NCBI GenBank assembly: GCA_947311605.1
Contig: CAMZLC010000167.1
Location: 1 to 12,150 of the forward strand
Length of the DNA stretch: 12,150 nt
Direction: 5' to 3'
From: an uncultured Sulfurovum sp.
Lineage (GTDB): Bacteria; Campylobacterota; Campylobacteria; Campylobacterales; Sulfurovaceae
Program-made: the position numbers and the translations under genes
Part shown: positions 6,816 through 12,150 of the stretch, one piece after another
Numbering within the stretch: the first letter of the stretch is position 1
Layout: every line of letters begins with the position of its first letter
The notes under the pieces: generated by a model
Databases searched by the model: none
Told to the model about the DNA's origin: nothing
Seen by the model: only the letters and a program-made list of their open reading frames with translations

Positions 6816-7982
6816 ATGGAAAAATCTCAAGAAGGAAAAATCTCAAGAAGGAATTTCATTAAGGGTGTCGGTGCGACAGCCGTAGGACTCTCTTTCCCCC
6901 ACATTGCAAATGCCAAAGCTGCCACACTCGAACTCAGATGGCTGGGCTGGGAGCACTACAATGTGCACTCCATCGTCTCTGGATTTGAAAAGAAATATGG
7001 CGTCAAAGTCTCGTCAAGCTTTTTCGATGGCAATTCAGAAGCATACAATAAGCTGAATAACGGTGGTACCAAAGACTTCGATCTGGTCATGGCTGATGGA
7101 TTTTGGCCGCGACTCTATGCCAAAAAGGGTCTGACGCAAGCCGTCAATTACGACAAACTAAGTAACATGCAGTATGTCTTTGACGACTTCAAGGCGCCGA
7201 ACTATAAGCTACTTCAAGAAGAAGGTGGCAGCAAAATGATCGCAGCGCCCAACTGCTGGGGAGGCTACGGCATCACCGTCAATACAGACAAAGTAGCGCC
7301 AGAAGATGCAAACAGTCTTGAAATGCTCTTCAATGAAAAATACGCCAAACATATCTCTACTAGTGCCCGTTTTGAAGAGAATATTGCACTGGCTGGTATC
7401 CTTGCAACACATCAGATGGGTACACAAAACAAGCCTAGACCAGATGGAAAATCTTTCAACCCCTATGTCCTCACCGATGCAGAACTCCAGCGTGCCAAAG
7501 AGCTACTCATCAAACAGAAGAAGCTGCTGGTCACCCGCTGGAACGATGAAGATACGCTCGAAAGACTCCTGCGTGCTCAGATCGTATGGGCATCTCCTGA
7601 ATGGTCTGGTATCTACAGGCGTATCCATTTTGATAAACTTGACCACAAGTCCAAACTCAACATGAAGCATGTGCTTCACCCCAAAGAGGGAGGCTTGGGA
7701 TGGGTTGATACCTGGGCGATCACCTCGGGTGTCACGGATTCTGAAAAGCTTGATCTGGCACACAAGTGGATCGACTGGAGACTCAAGCCGGAAAACATGG
7801 CGATCATCGCTACAGATGTCGGCTGGTCGCCTACGGTAGATGTGCGCAAGCTGATCCCGCAGCGCTATGTGGAGTCCATGTTTCTCAATGAGACAAAGTC
7901 CATCAGGGATCTTCATCAGTTTGATGTACCGAGCTCACCAGAAAAGTGGGAGAAAATCTGGTCTGAAGTAGAGGCATCATAA
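6816..7982 (+). CDS. ABC importer solute-binding protein, PotD-like, with Tat-type signal peptide
   Basis: It binds the imported compound outside the inner membrane and delivers it to the permeases. The 388-residue protein has a twin-arginine signal (SRRNFIK, Arg11-Arg12, hydrophobic region to about residue 29, cleavage near ANA-KA at 31-35), so it is probably exported folded. The mature part follows the PotD/PotF fold: LRWLGWEHYN (40-49), FEKKYGVKV (57-65), QIVWASPEW (255-263) and EGGLGWVDTWAI (291-302). Trp296 and Asp298 match PotD Trp255 and Asp257, which hold an amine. The acidic pair at PotD 168/171 is only partly kept (SARFEEN), so spermidine is uncertain; another cationic or small polar ligand is possible. 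The start at 6816 is set by AAGGA eight bases upstream and the signal peptide; the longer frame from 6705 lacks a ribosome site. Confidence 0.88.
   Translation: MEKSQEGKISRRNFIKGVGATAVGLSFPHIANAKAATLELRWLGWEHYNVHSIVSGFEKKYGVKVSSSFFDGNSEAYNKLNNGGTKDFDLVMADGFWPRLYAKKGLTQAVNYDKLSNMQYVFDDFKAPNYKLLQEEGGSKMIAAPNCWGGYGITVNTDKVAPEDANSLEMLFNEKYAKHISTSARFEENIALAGILATHQMGTQNKPRPDGKSFNPYVLTDAELQRAKELLIKQKKLLVTRWNDEDTLERLLRAQIVWASPEWSGIYRRIHFDKLDHKSKLNMKHVLHPKEGGLGWVDTWAITSGVTDSEKLDLAHKWIDWRLKPENMAIIATDVGWSPTVDVRKLIPQRYVESMFLNETKSIRDLHQFDVPSSPEKWEKIWSEVEAS
6818..6849 (+). repeat. Tandem 16-bp duplication inside the signal peptide coding region
   Basis: The unit GGAAAAATCTCAAGAA occurs twice in direct succession (6818-6833 and 6834-6849). 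Because 16 is not a multiple of three, the copies are read in different frames: the first gives EKSQE, the second gives GKISR and helps to form the SRR of the Tat motif. Confidence 0.9.
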
Positions 7983-7991
7983 TATTCAACT

Positions 7992-8027
7992 GAGTCTATG
8001 TGTCTTCAAATGAAGATACATAGACTC
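7992..8027 (+). other. Strong intra-operon hairpin between binding protein and ATPase genes
   Basis: GAGTCTATGTGTCTTC (7992-8007) pairs with GAAGATACATAGACTC (8012-8027) over 16 positions, one of them a G-U pair, around an AAAT loop. No T-tract follows, so it is not a classic terminator. In importer operons such a hairpin after the binding-protein gene typically protects the upstream mRNA and lowers read-through, giving more binding protein than membrane components. That role is inferred. Confidence 0.75.
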
Positions 8028-8067
8028 TCCACAAAATACAGTAAATTAATCACAAAGGCAGCACCCC

Positions 8068-9147
8068 ATGGGCATCGTACTGGAACTTAAAAATGTATCC
8101 AAAAATTATGGCAAAGTCATTGCCGCAGACAATATCAATATCGAAGTAGATCAGACAGAATTCTTCTCTCTGCTTGGACCTTCAGGGTCTGGGAAAACCA
8201 CCATGCTACGCATCATAGCCGGACTCGAAGAGCCCAACGAAGGCTCACAGGTCATTATCAATGGCAAAGACGTCACCCATGCCCCACCCTATCAGCGGGG
8301 TATCGGTATGGTCTTTCAGGATTTTCTCCTCTTTCCACACAAAACAGTGGCTGAAAATATTCTCTTTCCGCTCAAGATGCAGGGTGCATCCCAAAAAGAG
8401 AAGGATGAGAACCTCAAGTGGATCACTCACCTCACCCAGCTTGAGGGGCTTGAAAATCGGTACCCTTACCAGCTCTCAGGCGGACAGAAGCAGCGTGTCG
8501 CTCTGGCACGCGGTCTGGTCTCCAAGCCCTCTCTGCTGCTTCTGGATGAGCCACTTGCCAACCTGGATCTGGAGTTGAGAAAAAAGATGGAGATAGAGAT
8601 TCGCCGATTTCAGATCGAGCTAGGAATCCCTTTTATCTATGTGACGCATAATCAGCAAGAAGCATTGACGATGTCTGACAGCATCGCCATTATGAATTAT
8701 GGAAAAATGGAACAGGTGGGAGAGAAATTCTCTCTCTATCATGACCCAGATTCACAATTTGTCGCCTCATTTTTAGGATCAGCAGACAGCATAGAGGCAG
8801 AAGTGGCTTCGGTTCAAGATGGCATTGCCACTATGACATTTCATGGAAAAACCATTCAGGCAAGGGCACACAATGGACTCAAGGCTGGTGATCAGGCGAT
8901 CTGCTATATCAAAAGCGAAAGAATTCGTATGGAGGTAGAAGAGAATCCTGATGCACCGTGTGGTGTGGTGCTGGATAAAATTTTTAAAGGTCAATACATC
9001 GACTACATCCTGGATATCGAAGAGGGCAACGAGATCATTGCAAGCAGCGGCACACTTTCCCAAATAAAAGCAAAGGATCGTATCAGTATCAGTTGGGATC
9101 CGCAGGTGGCCGACGCCTTTCCACTTCCACCGAAGGATCCATCATGA
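8068..9147 (+). CDS. ABC importer ATPase, PotA-like
   Basis: This 359-residue cytoplasmic subunit powers import by ATP hydrolysis. All motifs are intact: Walker A GPSGSGKTT (37-45), Q-loop Gln84 in VFQDFLLFPH, signature LSGGQKQR (136-143), Walker B LLLLDEP (156-162) with D-loop NLD, and switch His194 in YVTHNQQEA. The C-terminal part (about 235-350) is a TOBE-type regulatory domain, as in PotA, FbpC and related importers. The ATG is preceded by AAAGG. Its stop overlaps the next start as ATGA, so ATPase and permeases are translationally coupled. The family tells the transporter class (polyamine, iron, phosphonate or similar) but not the substrate. Confidence 0.93.
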   Translation: MGIVLELKNVSKNYGKVIAADNINIEVDQTEFFSLLGPSGSGKTTMLRIIAGLEEPNEGSQVIINGKDVTHAPPYQRGIGMVFQDFLLFPHKTVAENILFPLKMQGASQKEKDENLKWITHLTQLEGLENRYPYQLSGGQKQRVALARGLVSKPSLLLLDEPLANLDLELRKKMEIEIRRFQIELGIPFIYVTHNQQEALTMSDSIAIMNYGKMEQVGEKFSLYHDPDSQFVASFLGSADSIEAEVASVQDGIATMTFHGKTIQARAHNGLKAGDQAICYIKSERIRMEVEENPDAPCGVVLDKIFKGQYIDYILDIEEGNEIIASSGTLSQIKAKDRISISWDPQVADAFPLPPKDPS

Positions 9148-10010
9148 ATCAAAAGATATTCTGGCGGCTCTCTGGCCCGGGCGCGCTGTTTTTGGTTATC
9201 TTCCTCCTTGTGCCACTCATCACCATTCTTGTATTCAGCTTCTGGAGGACGGAGAGCTACACCATGATTGCTGATTGGAACCTCGACAACTACATACGGC
9301 TATTGACAGACAAGACTTATCTAACCTTTCTTATGCGTTCGCTGGTTATGGCTACAGTTGTCTCGTTGGTAAGCCTTGTCTTCTCATGGCCCATAGCATT
9401 TTTTATAGCACGCTACGGTGGTAAGTACAAAATCATACTTTTACTGCTTACCTCGGCACCTTTTTTAACGGGAGAGGTGCTCCGAGTCACAGCACTACAA
9501 CAGATACTTGGACCCCTGGGCTTGATCAATATGACACTCAATAATTTTGGGATAGAGCCGATTGAAGCACTCATGTATAGCAATACTTCTAGTGCAATCG
9601 GTCTGACTTACCTATGGGTACCCTTTATGGTTTTGGCGATCTACCTTTCGCTACTGAACTTTGATTTTGATCTTCTAGAGGTGGCCAAGGTCAATGGCGC
9701 AAAATCCTGGTCAGCTTTTTGGGAGATTACCTGGCCTCTCAATAAAATAGGTACCGCTATTGGTGTGGTGCTGGTGTTTGTTCCTACGCTGGCTTCATCG
9801 ATCACTTCTAAATTTTTAGGAGGGCCCAACGGGGCACTTTATGGCAATATTCTTACCAATCAATTTGGCTCGACTGGCACATGGGCGCTGGGATCCGCTA
9901 TGGGTGTGGTACTCTTCTTTGTCTCTATTCTTGTTCTTCTGGTTGTCTGGAGACTGGTCGGAGATCTTCGGAGATCAGGAATTTCCATCAAAGGAGGGGC
10001 TAGACTATGA
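9144..10010 (+). CDS. ABC importer permease, PotB-like
   Basis: The 288-residue inner-membrane protein has about six hydrophobic segments (near 10-33, 65-88, 96-116, 150-170, 203-224 and 248-270). The EAA loop, which docks to the ATPase, reads LLEVAKVNGAKSWSAFWEI at 177-195 with the conserved Gly185. The start at 9144 overlaps the ATPase stop by four bases (ATGA) and has AAGGAT upstream; the frame open from 9093 is an extension into the ATPase gene. It pairs with the following permease to form the transmembrane channel. Confidence 0.93.
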   Translation: MNQKIFWRLSGPGALFLVIFLLVPLITILVFSFWRTESYTMIADWNLDNYIRLLTDKTYLTFLMRSLVMATVVSLVSLVFSWPIAFFIARYGGKYKIILLLLTSAPFLTGEVLRVTALQQILGPLGLINMTLNNFGIEPIEALMYSNTSSAIGLTYLWVPFMVLAIYLSLLNFDFDLLEVAKVNGAKSWSAFWEITWPLNKIGTAIGVVLVFVPTLASSITSKFLGGPNGALYGNILTNQFGSTGTWALGSAMGVVLFFVSILVLLVVWRLVGDLRRSGISIKGGARL

Positions 10011-10810
10011 AAAGTACACTAGGTAAACGGTTACAACTTGGCACATTGATTCTGCTATATATTTTTCTCTATGCGCCTATCGTCTATATCGTCTATGTCT
10101 CATTCCAAACCAATGGTGTGTGGCCTTTTCCACCAGACTTCACACTGGAGCACTATGCCAGCTTATGGCATGATGAGATCTATCGAGAAGGCCTTAAAAA
10201 CAGTCTTATTATCGGCATAGGTACTGCAGCCCTTGCCAGTCTATTGGCTACGATGGCTACGATTGCTATCCTGAAATATCATGTAAAGGGCAGAATGATC
10301 ATGACGGGATTGTTTCTTTCCCCTCTTTTTATCGCTCATGTGATCATTGGTATTTCCAGCCTGATGTTTAACAAAAATGTATTGGGACTCTCTGGAAATA
10401 TAGGCTCAACTATCCTTGCCAATGCCACCTACGCGACAGCATTTGCATTTCTGGTCGTACTGGCACAGCTGGCACGATACGACTGGCGACTGGATGATGC
10501 TGCCATGGTCTTTGGTGCCACCCCAAAAGTAGTCTTCAAGGAGATTACTTTCCCTCTCATATGGTCGGCAATCTTTGGGGCGTTTGTCGTCTCCTTTCTG
10601 TTGGCATTCAACAATCTCGAGATATCCTTTTACAACCTCGGTGCCACACCCACCCTCCCTACACTGGCATGGGGTTCGCTGCGCCACGGTGTCTCACAGG
10701 AGCTCTATGCATTGGCTGCCCTGATCAATCTCGTCGTTTTTGTCTTTTTCGGCGTATTGTATGCGATGCTCAAAAGTGGGCTACTGAAGCTGGATTACAA
10801 AGAAGCGTAA
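10007..10810 (+). CDS. ABC importer permease, PotC-like
   Basis: The 267-residue second channel subunit begins within the stop of the first permease (ATGA overlap) and has a strong AAGGAGG ribosome site. Hydrophobic segments lie near 11-32, 65-88, 98-119, 141-156, 186-205 and 236-257. The EAA loop RLDDAAMVFGATPKVVFKEI (161-180) is clear. PotB/PotC pairs of this kind are normally heterodimers with one binding protein and two ATPase copies. It is the last gene of the importer operon; a hairpin follows at 10826-10851. Confidence 0.93.
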   Translation: MKSTLGKRLQLGTLILLYIFLYAPIVYIVYVSFQTNGVWPFPPDFTLEHYASLWHDEIYREGLKNSLIIGIGTAALASLLATMATIAILKYHVKGRMIMTGLFLSPLFIAHVIIGISSLMFNKNVLGLSGNIGSTILANATYATAFAFLVVLAQLARYDWRLDDAAMVFGATPKVVFKEITFPLIWSAIFGAFVVSFLLAFNNLEISFYNLGATPTLPTLAWGSLRHGVSQELYALAALINLVVFVFFGVLYAMLKSGLLKLDYKEA

Positions 10811-10825
10811 GAGAACTACCCTTCA

Positions 10826-10875
10826 CCAAGATGCTCTATGGAGTATCTTGGGCAAAGATTACTTTCTGTTTTTTT
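10826..10875 (+). terminator. Probable terminator of the ABC importer operon
   Basis: CCAAGATGCTC (10826-10836) pairs with GAGTATCTTGG (10841-10851) over 11 positions with one G-U, around a TATG loop. A run of seven T lies at 10869-10875, further than the ideal immediate T-tract, so termination may be partial. A second small hairpin, TTTTGGA with TCCAAAA (10892-10898 and 10904-10910), follows just before the operator of the next gene. Confidence 0.5.
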
Positions 10876-10911
10876 GTATCTTAAATCTAAATTTTGGATT
10901 CTCTCCAAAAA

Positions 10912-10955
10912 ATCATAACATTATAATGCTCTTCTAAACATTATAATGTTATGAT
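10912..10955. promoter_or_regulatory. Perfect 17-bp inverted repeat, double operator before the GAPOR-like gene
   Basis: ATCATAACATTATAATG (10912-10928) is repeated exactly in inverted form at 10939-10955, with a 10-base spacer. Each arm contains the palindrome CATTATAATG, so the locus offers two inverted binding sites. The right arm with its flank (10936-10955) matches 18 of 20 bases with the site at 4200-4181 before pyruvate kinase. A TATAAT (10942-10947) lies within the right arm and TATTAT (10958-10963) just after it, so a bound regulator would cover the promoter. Confidence 0.7.
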
Positions 10956-10979
10956 CTTATTATAAACTAAGGAGAGCAG

Positions 10980-12150
10980 ATGAAAAACAATCAAAAAGTC
11001 CTTTTTGTAGATATGGCAAGTACTTACTACCGTGTGGACCGCTTCAAGATCGGGGAGTATTTTGGTCCTGTTGATCTGGGGATGCACCTAAGCGATACCT
11101 ACAACAGCCTCAATATCGGTACCGGATTGCTGGCTGGGTCTATCTTCCCTGGCTCCAACAGACTGATCTTCACAGGCAACTCCCCTGCCTGGGACGGCTT
11201 CTATATCTCCTCCATGGGAGGTGCGGGACTGGTATTTCACAATCTGGGGATCAATATGCTCTCGCTCGTGGGCAAGGCACCCACCCCCTCCATACTCTAT
11301 CTCAACCGAAACGGTACCGGAGATATCCAGGTGGGCATACACCCCATAGATGTAGAGCAGATATGGAAAGAGGGCAGAGGAGGCATCTATGCACTGATGC
11401 AGTATGCGCTCGATCGCTTCGGAGATCGCTACAGCAGTGATCCCAGGGTACTGGCCACAGGGCCCTCTGCACTGCATACGGACTTTGGCTCGATCGCTTC
11501 TGTGCCTATCAAAAAGGGAGAGCTGACCTATGTCGATACCTGGGCAGGCAGGGGCGGTTTTGGGAGCAAAATGCTCCAGGAGCACGGTATCGCAGCGATC
11601 ATCTACGGCGGCTCCTTTGTCGATGATGACTTCAGAGACAAAAAAACAGCAGATGCGTGGTTCAAAGAGAAGTATGATATGAAGCTGCACGCCAAAGACC
11701 TCGATGCCACCACCAAATACAAATTTGACCCCAAGCTCCAGACCGGCGGTACGCTGGGTGTGAACTTCACCACACTCAAGGGCAGTATGTTCTCGTTCAA
11801 CTACCGCAGTATCTATATGACTGAAGCACAGCGTGTCAAGATCCATGAGGAGTTTATCCTCGACCACTACCTCAAACAGTTCAACGAAGAGACCACCAAG
11901 GACAAAAAAGCGCACAAAAACTGTGGAGAACCCTGTGTCACCGTCTGCAAAAAAATGCATGGGAAATTCAAAAAAGACTATGAGCCCTACCAGACCATGG
12001 GACCGCTTTGCGGTATCTTTGACCAGAGGGCAGCGGAAAACCTCAACCACCATGCCGATATGCTGGGCTTTGACGCGATCTCGATCGGCGGCACGCTGGC
12101 CTGGATGATGGAGTGCCTGGTCGAGGGCTGGATACGCCCCGAAGAGTTCG
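10980..12150 (+). CDS. Tungsten-type aldehyde:ferredoxin oxidoreductase family, GAPOR-like (5' part)
   Basis: The first 390 residues are present; the gene runs off the right edge (family members have about 600-650). GAPOR oxidises glyceraldehyde-3-phosphate to 3-phosphoglycerate and reduces ferredoxin, bypassing GAPDH and phosphoglycerate kinase. Features that, from memory, match archaeal GAPOR better than generic AOR are GSIFPGSNRLIF (53-64), SSMGGAG (77-83), WAGRGGFGS (188-196), DPKLQTGGTLG (250-260), RVKIHE (285-290), the iron-sulphur motif C315-x3-C319-x3-C323 as CGEPC...CKK, YEPY (334-337) and GFDAISIGGTLAW (363-375). Spacing CX3CX3C differs from the CX2CX3C of typical AOR. The fourth cluster Cys would lie beyond the edge. 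AAGGAG precedes the ATG by five bases. The enzyme needs tungstopterin and [4Fe-4S]; no cofactor genes are in the window. Another aldehyde as substrate is the main alternative. Confidence 0.88.
   Translation, partial: MKNNQKVLFVDMASTYYRVDRFKIGEYFGPVDLGMHLSDTYNSLNIGTGLLAGSIFPGSNRLIFTGNSPAWDGFYISSMGGAGLVFHNLGINMLSLVGKAPTPSILYLNRNGTGDIQVGIHPIDVEQIWKEGRGGIYALMQYALDRFGDRYSSDPRVLATGPSALHTDFGSIASVPIKKGELTYVDTWAGRGGFGSKMLQEHGIAAIIYGGSFVDDDFRDKKTADAWFKEKYDMKLHAKDLDATTKYKFDPKLQTGGTLGVNFTTLKGSMFSFNYRSIYMTEAQRVKIHEEFILDHYLKQFNEETTKDKKAHKNCGEPCVTVCKKMHGKFKKDYEPYQTMGPLCGIFDQRAAENLNHHADMLGFDAISIGGTLAWMMECLVEGWIRPEEF

Noticed and set aside
6816..10810. Importer as a tungstate (TupABC/WtpABC) system serving the GAPOR-like enzyme
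   Set aside because: The operon has two permeases and a PotD-like binding protein with the amine-holding Trp-Asp pair, which fits PotABCD rather than the single-permease tungstate importers.
11088..12053. Minus-strand frame of 321 residues opposite the GAPOR-like gene
   Set aside because: The plus strand carries clear oxidoreductase motifs across this stretch; the antisense frame is a coding shadow.

Overview
The window looks like a chromosomal segment of a free-living bacterium, most likely a Campylobacterota member of the Sulfurovum/Sulfurimonas kind. This is an inference from AT-rich promoters, tight gene packing and the mix of genes; no rRNA or marker gene is present to confirm it. Genes at the left end (1-1302) are visibly more AT-rich than the metabolic genes to the right.

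Layout. Positions 1-1302 (minus strand) hold the start of a gene running off the left edge and a two-gene operon of small membrane proteins, one with a C-terminal zinc ribbon. Positions 1453-4175 (minus) hold a secreted L,D-transpeptidase with two peptidoglycan-binding repeats and, upstream of it, pyruvate kinase. Divergent from pyruvate kinase is a GntR/HutC-family regulator (4245-4955). It faces, tail to tail, an FGGY kinase related to glycerol kinase (5124-6551, minus). Between these two convergent genes lies a 161-bp near-palindrome flanked by TA, which looks like a MITE. Divergent from the kinase is a complete PotDABC-type ABC importer operon (6816-10810): Tat-type solute-binding protein, ATPase and two permeases. 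The right edge holds the first 390 codons of a tungsten-type aldehyde:ferredoxin oxidoreductase family enzyme whose motifs match glyceraldehyde-3-phosphate:ferredoxin oxidoreductase (GAPOR).

How the parts may work together. A 20-bp AT-rich palindromic sequence in front of pyruvate kinase/gntR recurs with only two mismatches in front of the GAPOR-like gene, where it forms half of a perfect 17-bp inverted repeat. This suggests that one regulator, plausibly the GntR protein encoded between them, links the GAPOR-like step (GAP to 3-phosphoglycerate with reduced ferredoxin) to the last glycolytic step. The importer and the glycerol-kinase-like enzyme share a divergent promoter region and would feed a small amine, polyol or other compound into the cell. 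The kinase has lost the arginine that contacts glycerol in E. coli GlpK, and the binding protein keeps only part of the polyamine site, so the substrate is probably neither plain glycerol nor spermidine. The working idea is an uptake-phosphorylation-ferredoxin-linked triose oxidation module. The operator sharing is seen in the sequence; the pathway is inference.

No tRNA, rRNA, CRISPR array, prophage or complete IS was seen.
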